Source of the DNA: Streptomyces misionensis
GTDB lineage: Bacteria > Actinomycetota > Actinomycetes > Streptomycetales > Streptomycetaceae
Direction of reading: 5' to 3'
Length of the DNA stretch: 64,000 bases
Assembly: GCF_900104815.1 (NCBI RefSeq)
Contig: NZ_FNTD01000004.1
Coordinates: 6,261,001-6,325,000, forward strand
Shown here: positions 7,795 to 16,579 of the stretch, in pieces
Position numbering within the stretch: the first letter of the stretch is position 1
Layout: every line of letters starts with the position of its first letter
Made by a program: the position numbers and the translations under genes
The notes under the pieces: model-generated
Told to the model about the DNA's origin: nothing
Seen by the model: the letters and a program-made list of their open reading frames with translations, nothing else
Databases searched by the model: none

Positions 7795-8367
7795 TCAGGC
7801 AGGGTGGGCGCCGGGCCAGGGCCCCGGCGTCGCCACGTCGGGCTCCGGCTCGACCCTGGTGTCGTACAGCTTGAACCCGCGTCGCTGGTAGTTGGCCATG
7901 GCGAACTCGCCGTCCTTGTCGCAGGTGTGCACCCACACCCGCTTCGTCGGCGTCCGGCCCGGCCAGCGCTCGGCGAGGTCCCAGGCGCGGGCGGTGCCCT
8001 GGGCCAGCAGATGGCCGCCGATGCCCCGGCCGCGGAAGGCCGGCAGCAGCCCGAAGTAGAGGATCTCCACCGCGCCCTCGTCCTGGGCCTGCAACTCGAC
8101 GTACCCGGCCGGGGTGCCGCGGTCGTAGGCCACCCAGGTCTCCGTTCCCGGCTGCTCCAGCAGCTCCTGCCAGCGCGCGTACGGCCAGCCGAGCCGGTCG
8201 GTCCAGCGGATGTCCCCGCCCACCGCGGTGTACAGGAACCGGTTGAACTCGGGGGAGGGCACCTCCGCGCGGACGATGCGGACATCGCCCTCGGGCGCGG
8301 CGGCGGGCAGCAGATCGGCCGGGGACGTCTGCTCCAGGTACCAGGTGGTGACAGGGTTGCTGCTCAT
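7795..8367 (-). CDS. GNAT family N-acetyltransferase
   Basis: A 190-aa acetyl-CoA-dependent acyltransferase. The acetyl-CoA pyrophosphate-binding motif A is clear: YFGLLPAFRGRGIGGHLL (about 125-142, R-x-x-G-x-G). C-terminal blocks VWVHTCDKDGEFAMANYQRRGF resemble GNATs that act on small molecules. The acceptor cannot be told. It is transcribed toward the sulfur operon but separated from it by a strong hairpin, so it is probably monocistronic. No strong ribosome site is visible before the ATG at 8367. Confidence 0.9.
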   Translation of the reverse strand: MSSNPVTTWYLEQTSPADLLPAAAPEGDVRIVRAEVPSPEFNRFLYTAVGGDIRWTDRLGWPYARWQELLEQPGTETWVAYDRGTPAGYVELQAQDEGAVEILYFGLLPAFRGRGIGGHLLAQGTARAWDLAERWPGRTPTKRVWVHTCDKDGEFAMANYQRRGFKLYDTRVEPEPDVATPGPWPGAHPA

Positions 8368-8469
8368 GCGGGCCAGGGAATCATCCCGCCGCGGGGTCTG
8401 TCGACGGCCGCCGTGCGCCGCCCCCCGCGGTGGGACGCCCGCCCCGTGCGGCGACGGTCCCGCTCGGTC

Positions 8470-9807
8470 TCAGTCCAGCGACCGGTCCAGCTCCGCCAGC
8501 GGCAGCGCGAACAGCATCCGGTCGGACAGGGACCACACCTCGCCGGTCTCCTGCCAGTACGACAGGGAGCCCGGGGAGTCGGCCCAGCAGCGGTGGGTGC
8601 CGTCCGCGCCGCACTCGGCGGCCCTGGCGCCCCGGGTGTCCTGGCGCAGCAGCCCGCCGTGCCCGTCTTGCGAGCCGGGCAGTCGTCCCACATACCAGGA
8701 CGGACGCTCGGCCCCGGCCCGCCGGTACGACAGCACGCCCCGGATGCCGGTCACCCGGGTCCGGTACTCCTCCACCGCGTTCACCTGCCCCGCGGCGTTC
8801 GTGGCGAGCAGCCCCTCGTGCCCGGGCGCGGTGCTGAACGCGTACCGCCACAGCCGGGCGGTCCGCTCGCTGCCGGGGGTGGTCCACTCGGCGGCGACCA
8901 GGCTGTCCGGCGCCGTACTGCGGTCGAGCGCCAGCGCGCTCGGACAGGGCGGCCCGGACGCCGAACAGCGGCCCCCGGTGTAGCGGTAGGAGCCGACCGC
9001 GGGCATCACGTACCGGTAGCCGTCTGCGGACCAGCCGCCGCGCACCCGGCCGACCCCGGGTCCGTCGACCGTGGTGCGCTGGATGCGGTCCATGTCGTAC
9101 ACATAGAGCGCGGTGGCGCCGGCCCGCCGGGTGGTGACCAGCAGTTTGTCCTGGTACCAGACCATGGAGGAGATCCCGGAACCGAGGCCCCGGTAGTCGC
9201 GGCCACCGTCCACCGGCACCACCAGCAGCACCCAGCGGTAGGAGAGCCGGTCCGGGTCGTCGGCGTTCACGAAGGCGACCCGGGCGAGGCCCCGCTCGGC
9301 GCGCGGGCCGTCCTCGGCGCTGTGCGTCCAGCCGCTCAGGACGACCCGGTGGCTGCCCCACACCCCGTCCTCGTCGGCGTCCCCGGACGTGGTCACCGCG
9401 GTGGGCCGCCAGTCCGTGCCGGCGGCGGTGTCGGCGGGGTCCCAGCAGTAGGCGCGGGCGGCGGAGGGGGTGACCGGCAGGGAGGCGCGGTCGGTGTCGG
9501 AGCAGCCGGCGCCCTCGGCGAGGGTGCGGTCGGCGCTGCCCAGCACGGCGTCCACGCCGACCGGACGGCCCATGGCGGCGGCCAGCCGGTCCAGGGCGCG
9601 GCCGGGCACCCGTTGTTCGCGCAGCCGCAGCGGGGCGGTGTCCGCCGGGGCGGTGAGCGGCTTGAGCGCGCCCGGGCGCTCGGTGACCTGCGCCTGCGAG
9701 GTGCTGATCAGGGTGGCGGCCGCGGTCAGCGCCAGCGCGGTCCCGGTCAGCGCGGCGCGCAGGGCCGAACCCCGCCTGCGCCGACGGTGTCTGCCGCGAT
9801 GGTTCAT
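8470..9807 (-). CDS. Secreted protein of unknown function
   Basis: A 445-aa protein with an export signal: basic RHRRRRRG, then a hydrophobic stretch ending near AAATLISTSQAQ. The mature part carries repeated Trp/Tyr-rich segments (VLLVVPVDGGRDYRG, MVWYQDKLLVTTRR, YVYDMDRIQRTT) and Cys pairs, suggesting a beta-propeller-like extracellular fold, although no named domain is recognised. GAGGGG lies 6-7 nt before the ATG at 9807. Neighbours on both sides appear to be separate units. Export is well supported by the sequence. Function is unknown. Confidence 0.8.
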   Translation of the reverse strand: MNHRGRHRRRRRGSALRAALTGTALALTAAATLISTSQAQVTERPGALKPLTAPADTAPLRLREQRVPGRALDRLAAAMGRPVGVDAVLGSADRTLAEGAGCSDTDRASLPVTPSAARAYCWDPADTAAGTDWRPTAVTTSGDADEDGVWGSHRVVLSGWTHSAEDGPRAERGLARVAFVNADDPDRLSYRWVLLVVPVDGGRDYRGLGSGISSMVWYQDKLLVTTRRAGATALYVYDMDRIQRTTVDGPGVGRVRGGWSADGYRYVMPAVGSYRYTGGRCSASGPPCPSALALDRSTAPDSLVAAEWTTPGSERTARLWRYAFSTAPGHEGLLATNAAGQVNAVEEYRTRVTGIRGVLSYRRAGAERPSWYVGRLPGSQDGHGGLLRQDTRGARAAECGADGTHRCWADSPGSLSYWQETGEVWSLSDRMLFALPLAELDRSLD

Positions 9808-10016
9808 GTCGTCCCCTCTTCAGGGTCCCTTCGCTCCGGCGCACGCCGTCGCCCCGGCCCCGCGGCCGGGGTGGTCCAACTGCGCCCGGCCACGCGCCGG
9901 TTGACGCGCACCCCGTGCTGCCGGGCCCGTAGGGATGCTACGGCAGTAACGGTCCGCGCAGGGCGAAGACCCCGCAAATACCCGGAACACACACGGGAAG
10001 AGCCGTGCCCCCGCCG

Positions 10017-11327
10017 TCACGCGGGCGCCGGACGGTCCCCCGTCAGGGCCACCCGACGGCGCTCCACCGCCCCGGCCGTCGAACGGGGCAGCAGGTCACG
10101 GGGGTTCTCGGGCAGCAGCAACTCGATGTCCGCCGCTTCAGAGAAACGATACGGCCGATGCTGGAGAAGTCCCCCGAGATACCGGCGGATCCGCGACATC
10201 TCCGCCCGCACCGTCACCGTCCGTGACGGGTCCCCGAACAGGTCCCCGGCCAGCTCCGCCGCCCCGCGCCCGCCGGGGTGTTCCGCCAGCAGAAACAGCA
10301 ACTCCGCGTGCCGTGGGCTCAGTTCACGCGACCACGTGCCCGCCGAGGATCCGGCCGACACCGTCACCGCCGCGCGCTCGGGCCGGGTCAGGTCCAGTAC
10401 CACGCGGGCGGACGACGCGGTGTGCGGCTCGTCGTCCGCCCGCAGCAGCCAGCCCCCGCACAGCGGCTCCACCGCGCACCAGCCGAGCGACGGCAGCCAC
10501 CGGCGGCCGGGCACCAGCGACTTGGGCAGCCCCACCCGCCGCACGTACGGCATCCCCGTCACGGCCGCCGCCCAGCCGTCCCGGTCCACCACCAGGGCCC
10601 GCCCCGGAAGCCGCGCCAGCACCGGCGCCGCCACCGTCCGCAGCCGCTCCAGCGAGGTCAGGTGCAGCTCCCGCAGCCGCGCCTCGGCGAGCTTGGCCAC
10701 CGAGTCCACCCAGGCGAGGGTCGCCGGATGCATGGTCTCCAGCGGGCCGCTCACGTCCACCACCCCGAGCAGCCGGCCGTCCCGCGGATCGGTGATCGGC
10801 GCCCCCGTGCACGTCCAGGAGGTGTGCGAGCGCACGAAGTGCTCGGCGGCGAACACCTGCACGGGCCGGCGCACGACCACCGGGGTGCCCACCCCGTTGG
10901 TGCCGACCACGTCCTCCCGCCAGTCCGCGCCCAGTTCGAAGCCGAGCCCGTCCGCCTTGCGCAGCACCGCAACCGACCCCTCGCGCCACAGCACCCGTCC
11001 CTCGGCGTCCGCGACGACCATGATGTGCTGGGCCACGTCGGCGACCGAGAGCAGCCCCTCGCGCAGCACCGGCAGGACATGCCGCAGCGGCGACTCCTCG
11101 CGCCGCCGCCGCACCTCCTCCAGGGGCAACAGCCCCGATCTGCAGTCGCGCTCCGGGTCGACACCGCTGCGCATCATCCGCCCCCAGGACTGCTCGATCA
11201 CCGGCCGGGGCGCGACGGGCCCGCGCTGACCGGCGAGCGTCGCCTCGCGCACCTCGTTCATCACCCGGGCCGCCTGCGCCGCGTCCACGGCGGCCAGGCG
11301 CGCCACGTTCATCGGCGGGTTCACCAC
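10017..11327 (-). CDS. AcoR-like GAF-domain transcriptional regulator without AAA+ domain
   Basis: A 436-aa regulator. The N-terminal part (VIEQSWGRMMRSGVDPE, then VVGTNGVGTPVVVRRPVQVFAAEHF and THPATLAWVD-like blocks) is the GAF sensory module of AcoR-type activators. The central sigma-54 ATPase of true AcoR is absent, and the C-terminus instead holds a winged-helix segment (LSPRHAELLFLLAEHPGG ... SRTVTVRAEMSRIRRYLGG). Such actinobacterial proteins often control alcohol or aldehyde metabolism; no such target is adjacent here. GTG at 11327 is chosen because GGGAGGGG sits just upstream; GTG 11324 and ATG 11312 are alternatives. A TGCAAC inverted repeat 134 nt upstream may be its own operator. 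Confidence 0.82.
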   Translation of the reverse strand: MVNPPMNVARLAAVDAAQAARVMNEVREATLAGQRGPVAPRPVIEQSWGRMMRSGVDPERDCRSGLLPLEEVRRRREESPLRHVLPVLREGLLSVADVAQHIMVVADAEGRVLWREGSVAVLRKADGLGFELGADWREDVVGTNGVGTPVVVRRPVQVFAAEHFVRSHTSWTCTGAPITDPRDGRLLGVVDVSGPLETMHPATLAWVDSVAKLAEARLRELHLTSLERLRTVAAPVLARLPGRALVVDRDGWAAAVTGMPYVRRVGLPKSLVPGRRWLPSLGWCAVEPLCGGWLLRADDEPHTASSARVVLDLTRPERAAVTVSAGSSAGTWSRELSPRHAELLFLLAEHPGGRGAAELAGDLFGDPSRTVTVRAEMSRIRRYLGGLLQHRPYRFSEAADIELLLPENPRDLLPRSTAGAVERRRVALTGDRPAPA

Positions 11328-11460
11328 GGGTCCCCTCCCGGAGAAGGACGTCGAACAAACTCCTCGAGCCGCCCGGGCGGCGCATTCCGGTCGGCTGTTC
11401 CTCTCATACTGCCGGGCCGGGCAGGCCGGAGGCACACACTCCGCGCATGTGCGCCGAGAA

Positions 11461-11478
11461 GTTGCAACCCCCTGCAAC
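11461..11478. promoter_or_regulatory. Inverted repeat GTTGCA-N6-TGCAAC
   Basis: Perfect 6-bp arms with a 6-nt C-rich spacer, about 135 nt upstream of the AcoR-like regulator start. It is a candidate autoregulatory operator for that protein. Confidence 0.4.
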
Positions 11479-11563
11479 CCTGGTGAACCGTCCGAACCCG
11501 GTCGAGACTTGACCACGACGCCCTCCGTGGCGTCCACGGGCTTCTGCAACGGGCCCATGTGGC

Positions 11564-11597
11564 GGGGGTGGTGCCGTGTCGGCGCAGCACCACCCCC
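11564..11597. terminator. Terminator hairpin downstream of the AidB-like gene
   Basis: Perfect 11-bp arms GGGGGTGGTGC / GCACCACCCCC with a 12-nt loop, 62 nt past the stop of the acyl-CoA dehydrogenase gene and upstream of the AcoR-like gene. No T-tract. Confidence 0.6.
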
Positions 11598-11658
11598 GGC
11601 CGGGCACCGGCCGATTCCGGCCAGGACATCGAACAACCCCCCGTGGACGTGCGGTGCT

Positions 11659-13296
11659 TCAGGAGACCGGCCGTGCCCGCTCGACCACCGGGACCAGATC
11701 CAGCCCGCCGGGCAGCGTGCCGAACGTCCCGCCGTGGTCACCGCCCAGCCGGGAGGCGCAGAAGGCGTCGGCCACCTCCGGCGGCGCGTGCCGCACCAGC
11801 AGGGAGCCCTGGAGCACCAGCGCGAGCCGCTCCACCAGCCGCCGCGCCCGGCCCTCCACGCCCTCCAGATCGGCCAGTTCGGTGAACAGGTCCTTCACCG
11901 CCCGGTCCAGCCGGTGATCGGCGCCGTGCGCCTGCCCGATCTCGGTCAGACAGGCGTCCAGCGCGCCCGGCTCCCGCCGCAACGCCCGCAGCGCGTCCAG
12001 CGCCTGCACGTTCCCGGCGCCCTCCCACACGGAGTTGAGCGGCGACTCGCGCACCAGCCGGGGCAGCCCCGACTCCTCCACGTACCCGTTGCCGCCCAGG
12101 CACTCGGCGGCCTCGACCACGACCGGCGCGCACCGCTTGGCGATCCAGTACTTGGCGGCCGGCACCGCGAGCCGCAGGAAGGCGCGCTCCCGCTCGCCCC
12201 CGTCGTCGTACGCCGCCGCCAGCCGCATCGCCAGCGCGGTCGCCGCCTCCGACTCCAGCGCGAGGTCGGCGAGCACATTGCGCATCAGCGGTTTGTCGAG
12301 CAGCAGGCCGCCGAACGCCTCCCGGTGGCCGCAGTGGTGCACCGCCTGCGCCACCGCCTGCCGCATCAGGCCCGCCGAGCCGAGCGCGCAGTCCAGCCGG
12401 GTCGCGGCGACCATCCCCATGATGGTGCGCACCCCGCGTCCCTCCTCGCCGACCCGGCGCGCCCAGGTGCCGTCGAACTCCACCTCGGCGGAGGCGTTGG
12501 ACCGGTTGCCCAGCTTGTCCTTGAGCCGCTGGAGCAGGAAGACGTTGCGGGTGCCGTCGTCCAGGACGCGCGGCACCAGGAAGCAGGTCAGGCCCCCGGG
12601 GGCCTGCGCCAGCACCAGGAACCCGTCCGACATCGGCGCCGAGCAGAACCACTTGTGCCCGGTGAGCGCGTAAGTGCCCTCCTCGGCGAGCGGGCGGGCC
12701 TGGGTGGTGTTGGCCCGGACGTCGCTGCCGCCCTGCTTCTCGGTCATGCCCATCCCGAACAGGGCGCCGGGCTTGTCCGCGGCCGGCCGCAGCTCCTGGT
12801 CGTAGACGGTGGAGGTCAGCCGGGGCTCCCAGACCGCGGCGAGCGCGGGGTCGGTGCGCAGCGCGGGCACCGCCGCGTGCGTCATGGACAGCGGGCAGCA
12901 GGTGCCCGCCTCGACCTGGGTCCACAGCAGGAACCCGGCCGCCCGGCGCACATGCCCGGCGGGTCGCGTCCAGGCGCCGGTCAGCCCCGCCGAGACGCCC
13001 TTGCCGAGCAGCCGGTGCCAGGCCGGGTGGAACTCCACCTCGTCGATCCGGTGGCCGTAGCGGTCGTGGCTGCGCAGCCGGGGCGGCCGCTCGTTCGCCT
13101 GCGTCGCCCACTCCTGGAGCTGCGCCGAGCCCCCGGCCCGGCCCAGCGCCGACAGCTCCCCGCGCACCTCGTCCACCAGCGCCTGCGGAGTGTGCCGCTC
13201 GACGGCCTCCACCAGTGCCCGGTCGGCGGTGAACAGGTCGTAGCCGGCCAGCGGGGGCGGCTGGTTCGTCACGGTGTGGGAGGAGATGCCTGCCAT
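11659..13296 (-). CDS. AidB-like acyl-CoA dehydrogenase
   Basis: A 545-aa flavoprotein of the AidB/isovaleryl-CoA dehydrogenase branch. Length and order match E. coli AidB: an N-terminal AidB domain, then the flavin core with MTEKQGGSDVRANTTQA, GHKWFCSAP, GNRSNASAEVEF and ECLGGNGYVEES. AidB proteins are induced by alkylation stress and bind DNA, but their enzymatic role is uncertain. The ATG at 13296 begins right where similarity starts (MAGISSHTVTNQPPPL). It diverges from the YihY/BrkB gene 165 nt away. The Ada/Ogt alkylation repair genes lie some 23 kb away, so no local operon link exists. Confidence 0.92.
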   Translation of the reverse strand: MAGISSHTVTNQPPPLAGYDLFTADRALVEAVERHTPQALVDEVRGELSALGRAGGSAQLQEWATQANERPPRLRSHDRYGHRIDEVEFHPAWHRLLGKGVSAGLTGAWTRPAGHVRRAAGFLLWTQVEAGTCCPLSMTHAAVPALRTDPALAAVWEPRLTSTVYDQELRPAADKPGALFGMGMTEKQGGSDVRANTTQARPLAEEGTYALTGHKWFCSAPMSDGFLVLAQAPGGLTCFLVPRVLDDGTRNVFLLQRLKDKLGNRSNASAEVEFDGTWARRVGEEGRGVRTIMGMVAATRLDCALGSAGLMRQAVAQAVHHCGHREAFGGLLLDKPLMRNVLADLALESEAATALAMRLAAAYDDGGERERAFLRLAVPAAKYWIAKRCAPVVVEAAECLGGNGYVEESGLPRLVRESPLNSVWEGAGNVQALDALRALRREPGALDACLTEIGQAHGADHRLDRAVKDLFTELADLEGVEGRARRLVERLALVLQGSLLVRHAPPEVADAFCASRLGGDHGGTFGTLPGGLDLVPVVERARPVS

Positions 13297-13449
13297 GATT
13301 GCGAACCTACCCGGAACGGCGGTGGTGATGGCCTCCAGGGTGACACAGGGCGGCCGCCGCGACCGGGCGAAAACGGGCAGGTGTGCACAGGGTGCGACGA
13401 GCCGATCGGCAGCGCGCCCCGGGAGGTGAGGCAGGCCCGTCGCTGCGGA

Positions 13450-13455
13450 TACCTT
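13450..13455 (+). promoter_or_regulatory. -10 element TACCTT of a leaderless YihY gene
   Basis: TACCTT ends 6 nt before the GTG at 13462, which puts the predicted transcription start at or next to the start codon. There is no ribosome site between them. Confidence 0.5.
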
Positions 13456-13461
13456 TGGGTC

Positions 13462-14706
13462 GTGCAGCCAGCAAGTGAATCCCCCGAACGGCCGGTCGGA
13501 CGGCTCCACCGGGCCCGCGCCCTCTACCGGAACGTCTCCAAGCGCAGGACCGCCTGGCTGCTGCTCAAGGACACCGTCAACTCCTGCATGGAGTACCGCA
13601 TCCTCGGCCTGGCCGCCGAAGCCGCGTTCTTCACCCTGCTGTCCGTGCCGCCGCTGCTCCTGTGCCTCATCGGGCTGCTCGCCTACGTCGACACCTGGAC
13701 CGGCGCCCACACCATCGGCAGCCTGGAGACCAACATGCTGGACGCCTCCCGGACCGTCCTGTCCGACAAGGGCGTCAAGGAGATCACCGAACCGATCCTG
13801 CACGACGTGATAAAGGGCGGCCGGCCCGACGTCATCTCCCTGGGCTTCCTGTTCGCCCTGTGGTCGGGATCCCGCGCGGTGAACGTCTTCATCGACACCA
13901 TCACCGTCATGTACGGCCTCGACGGCGTCCGGGGCATCGTGCGCACCCGGATCATGTCCTTCGTGCTGTTCATCGTGGCGCTGCTGATCGGCTCGGTGGC
14001 GCTGCCGCTGATGGTGGCGGGCCCGGACGCGGTGGTCCGGGTGGTGCCCTGGTCGGAGACGGTGGTGCAGATCCTTTACTGGCCGGTCGTCATCGTCCTG
14101 TCCATCGTCTTCCTGACCACCCTGTACCACGTGTCCGTGCCGGTGCGCTCGCCCTGGATCGAGGACGTCCCCGGGGCCCTGGTCGCCCTGGCCATGTGGG
14201 TCCTCGGCAGTTTCCTGCTGCGCATCTACCTCGTGCACACCATCGAGGGCGCCACGATCTACGGCTCCCTCGCCGCGTCCGTCGCCGTCATGCTGTGGAT
14301 CGGCGTGTCCGCCTTCGCCGTGCTCGTCGGCGCGGCCGTCAACGCCGCCATCGACCGGGTGTGGCCGGCCGCCGCCACGGCCGCCGCCCGCGAGGCCAAC
14401 GACCGGGTGCGCTCGGCGCAGATCGCCGAGTACGTCGCCCGCGCCGCCGCGGCCCGCGAGGCCGACCCGGACCCGGACGACCCCGACATGCCCTCCGAGT
14501 TCCCCGAACGCTGGTCCCGTTTCCTGCCGCCCGAGGACGTCACGGCCCGGCTGCGCGCGCACCCGAAGAACGCGCAGGGGCCGGGCAAGGAGCGGAAGGA
14601 CCAGGGCAAGGGGGGCGGGGAGCAGCCGCACGCCCTGGGCAACAGCAACGGGGCCGGGGACGGCGACGGGGGCGCGAACGGGGGCGCGCCCTTCCGCCAG
14701 TGGTGA
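13462..14706 (+). CDS. YihY/BrkB family inner membrane protein
   Basis: A 414-aa integral membrane protein of the YihY/virulence factor BrkB family. Six hydrophobic segments are visible, with the family blocks EAAFFTLLSVPPLLLCLIG, SLGFLFALWSGSRAV and GATIYGSLAASVAVMLWIG. The C-terminal 110 residues are a charged tail ending in a Gly/Asn/Asp-rich stretch, probably cytoplasmic and disordered. The family's transport function is unresolved. GTG at 13462 is the start, in step with a -10 element just upstream; longer readings run through the divergent promoter region and are not credible. Confidence 0.9.
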   Translation: MQPASESPERPVGRLHRARALYRNVSKRRTAWLLLKDTVNSCMEYRILGLAAEAAFFTLLSVPPLLLCLIGLLAYVDTWTGAHTIGSLETNMLDASRTVLSDKGVKEITEPILHDVIKGGRPDVISLGFLFALWSGSRAVNVFIDTITVMYGLDGVRGIVRTRIMSFVLFIVALLIGSVALPLMVAGPDAVVRVVPWSETVVQILYWPVVIVLSIVFLTTLYHVSVPVRSPWIEDVPGALVALAMWVLGSFLLRIYLVHTIEGATIYGSLAASVAVMLWIGVSAFAVLVGAAVNAAIDRVWPAAATAAAREANDRVRSAQIAEYVARAAAAREADPDPDDPDMPSEFPERWSRFLPPEDVTARLRAHPKNAQGPGKERKDQGKGGGEQPHALGNSNGAGDGDGGANGGAPFRQW

Positions 14707-14732
14707 CGTGACCGCGCCGGCCCGCGGGGTCG

Positions 14733-14738
14733 TACCCT
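14733..14738 (+). promoter_or_regulatory. -10 element TACCCT of a leaderless AraC gene
   Basis: TACCCT ends 7 nt before the GTG at 14746, with no ribosome site between. Together with the 39-nt gap after the YihY stop, this suggests independent leaderless transcription. Confidence 0.45.
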
Positions 14739-14745
14739 GGCGGCC

Positions 14746-15429
14746 GTGTACACGGAGCGGACGTCCCGGCTGACCGGCGCGGTGGTGTGGACGAACACAC
14801 CGGCCGCCGCCGCACCCGTGCTGCCCGACGGCTGTATGGACCTGCTCTGGAACGGGGAGCGGCTGCTGGTCGCCGGCCCCGACACCCGCCCCTGCATCAC
14901 CGACGCCGAGGGCCCGCGCCGCTGGGTGGGCGTCCGTTTCCAGCCCGGCACCGCGCCCGCCCTGCTGGGCGTCCCGGCGCGCGAGCTCCTCGACCGGCGA
15001 GTGGAGTTGGCCGATCTGTGGCCGGCCGCCCGGGTCCGGCGGTTGCACGACCGGATGGCGGCGGCGGCCGACCCGGCGACCGCCCTGGAGGACATCGCCC
15101 TGGACCGGGCCGCGGTGGCGCCGCCCCCCGATCCATGGGTGCACCGGCTGGTACGACGCCTCGACGAGGGCCGCCCGGTCGCCGCCACCGCCGCCGAACT
15201 CGGCCTCGGCGCCCGCACCCTGCACCGCCGCTGCCTCGCCGCCTTCGGCTACGGTCCCAAGACCCTGGCCCGCATCCTGCGCCTGCGACGGGCCCTGGAA
15301 CTGGCCCGCGCGGGCGTGCCGTACGCCGAGACGGCGGCCCGCGCCGGATACGCGGACCAGTCCCATCTCGCGCGGGACGTACGGGAGCTGGCGGGCATGC
15401 CGCTCGGGCGGCTACTCGGCGGCCGGTAG
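14746..15429 (+). CDS. AraC family transcriptional regulator (DUF6597-type N-terminus)
   Basis: A 227-aa regulator. The N-terminal half ([25 protein letters not shown] ... [17 protein letters not shown]) is the short sensor domain typical of small AraC proteins. The C-terminal half has two helix-turn-helix motifs: [17 protein letters not shown] and [25 protein letters not shown]. The 3' end overlaps the convergent VOC gene by 18 nt. Such regulators are often linked to glyoxalase or methyltransferase genes, so the adjacent VOC gene is a possible target (inference). Confidence 0.88.
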   Translation: MYTERTSRLTGAVVWTNTPAAAAPVLPDGCMDLLWNGERLLVAGPDTRPCITDAEGPRRWVGVRFQPGTAPALLGVPARELLDRRVELADLWPAARVRRLHDRMAAAADPATALEDIALDRAAVAPPPDPWVHRLVRRLDEGRPVAATAAELGLGARTLHRRCLAAFGYGPKTLARILRLRRALELARAGVPYAETAARAGYADQSHLARDVRELAGMPLGRLLGGR

Positions 15430-15813
15430 CGGGGCGAACAGGTCGACGCCGTTGCCGTCGGGGTCGAGCACGGTGGCGTACCGCTGGCCCCAGACGGCGT
15501 CCCACGGCTTCAGCTCCCCGTGGTACCCGGCGCCCACCAGGTCCTCGTACAGCGCGTCGACCTCTCCCGGCGAGCCGCACCGGAAGGCGAGGGAGAGGCG
15601 GCCACCGGCGGCCGGCGGGCGCCAGGCGGGGTGGAAGGAACGGACGGTCTCCTCGGTGTCCAGGGCGAGGGTCAGCCCGCCGGGCAGCTCGGCCTCGGCG
15701 TGCGGCAGGGTCTCGGCGCCCTCCGGGAACACCAGTCCGAGGCGGCGGTAGAAGGCGAGCGAGGCGGCCATGTCGGAGGCCACCACGCCGATCAGCGCGA
15801 AACGTGGGGTCAT
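15412..15813 (-). CDS. VOC family protein (glyoxalase/bleomycin-resistance fold)
   Basis: A 133-aa VOC protein: [23 protein letters not shown] at the start and the closing strand [17 protein letters not shown] are diagnostic of the paired beta-alpha-beta-beta-beta fold. The usual metal ligands are only partly kept, so enzymatic activity is uncertain. It converges on and overlaps the AraC regulator gene. A -10 motif sits 6 nt upstream of the ATG at 15813, so the transcript is probably leaderless. Confidence 0.85.
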   Translation of the reverse strand: MTPRFALIGVVASDMAASLAFYRRLGLVFPEGAETLPHAEAELPGGLTLALDTEETVRSFHPAWRPPAAGGRLSLAFRCGSPGEVDALYEDLVGAGYHGELKPWDAVWGQRYATVLDPDGNGVDLFAPLPAAE

Positions 15814-15819
15814 GCGGCC

Positions 15820-15825
15820 ACCGTA
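15820..15825 (-). promoter_or_regulatory. -10 element TACGGT of a leaderless VOC gene
   Basis: On the minus strand TACGGT is followed after 6 nt by the ATG at 15813, with no ribosome site. Confidence 0.45.
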
Positions 15826-15923
15826 GGCGGCGGCCGCGCGCCGGGTCTTGAAGGAATCGGACACCCGGCGCGGCCACCTGGAGCCGCCCCGGGCCGGGCA
15901 TTCGGACGGCCCGGGCCGAGGGT

Positions 15924-16553
15924 TCAGCCGAAGGTGACCGGCCCCCTGGGCGTGTCCACGGTGAAGGTCAGCGAGACCGGTCCCTCGGCCAGGGCGAGAC
16001 CGGTGCCCAGGGCCGCCAGCGGTCCGGCCACCTCCCGCGGTCCCGGAGCCGTCGCGGACACCTCCAGCAGGGGAGTGACCGGCAGGCCCGAGGCGGTGGG
16101 GTGGCGCGAGTCGCCCCAGTCGATCAGGAACGGCACCAGCCCGGAGGGGTGCGCGTCGCCGCCGGTCAGCCGCCAGCGCAGCACCGTGCCGTCCGGGGTG
16201 CGGCGGCTCATCGGGTGCGCGGGGCCGGGGTCGTAGCCCCGCGCCCGGGCCGCTGCGATCGCCTCGTCCAGGTCCGGCGGACTGATCGCCCAGGTCAGCA
16301 CGCGCGGCCCGGGCAGCCGGTCGACCTCGAACGGCCGGGCCCCGGCGGGCTCCGGCTGCTCCGGGTCCGGGCCGACGATCTCCAGATAGGCCCGGCCGCC
16401 CAGCCCCACCAGATGGTTGCGGGTGCCATGGCCGAGGTGCGCGCCGCCGGGGGCGGGCGTCACCCCGGTGCGCCGCGCGAACTCGGCGACGGTCGCGGCC
16501 AGATCGGGGGTGGCGAGGACGAGGTGGTCCAGATACGCGGGAATGGCGTTCAC
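15924..16553 (-). CDS. VOC family protein, Glyoxalase_3-like
   Basis: A 209-aa single-chain VOC protein: YLDHLVLATPDLAATVAEFARRTG, then GGAHLGHGTRNHLVGLGGRAYLEIVGPDPEQP, a pattern of the Glyoxalase-like domain (PF13468 type). His and Glu residues in these blocks are the likely metal ligands. The substrate is unknown. GTG at 16553 is preferred over the upstream TTG because the former starts right before the domain and lies 8 nt after a -10 motif. It stands alone, 110 nt from the other VOC gene. The two are not close relatives in length or motif. Confidence 0.85.
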   Translation of the reverse strand: MNAIPAYLDHLVLATPDLAATVAEFARRTGVTPAPGGAHLGHGTRNHLVGLGGRAYLEIVGPDPEQPEPAGARPFEVDRLPGPRVLTWAISPPDLDEAIAAARARGYDPGPAHPMSRRTPDGTVLRWRLTGGDAHPSGLVPFLIDWGDSRHPTASGLPVTPLLEVSATAPGPREVAGPLAALGTGLALAEGPVSLTFTVDTPRGPVTFG

Positions 16554-16561
16554 CCCGTGGG

Positions 16562-16567
16562 AGGCTA
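16562..16567 (-). promoter_or_regulatory. -10 element TAGCCT of a leaderless VOC gene
   Basis: On the minus strand TAGCCT is followed after 8 nt by GTG at 16553. No ribosome site intervenes. Confidence 0.4.
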
Positions 16568-16579
16568 CGGTCAACCGCC

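Noticed and set aside
8381..9844. Long alternative minus-strand frame over the secreted protein gene
   Set aside because: It overlaps the frame with a proper signal sequence and start site, and has Arg/Ala/Pro-rich composition typical of a shifted frame.
11449..13461. Upstream extension of the YihY gene by about 670 codons
   Set aside because: The extension lies antisense to the AidB-like gene and lacks recognisable domains; the family begins at 13462.
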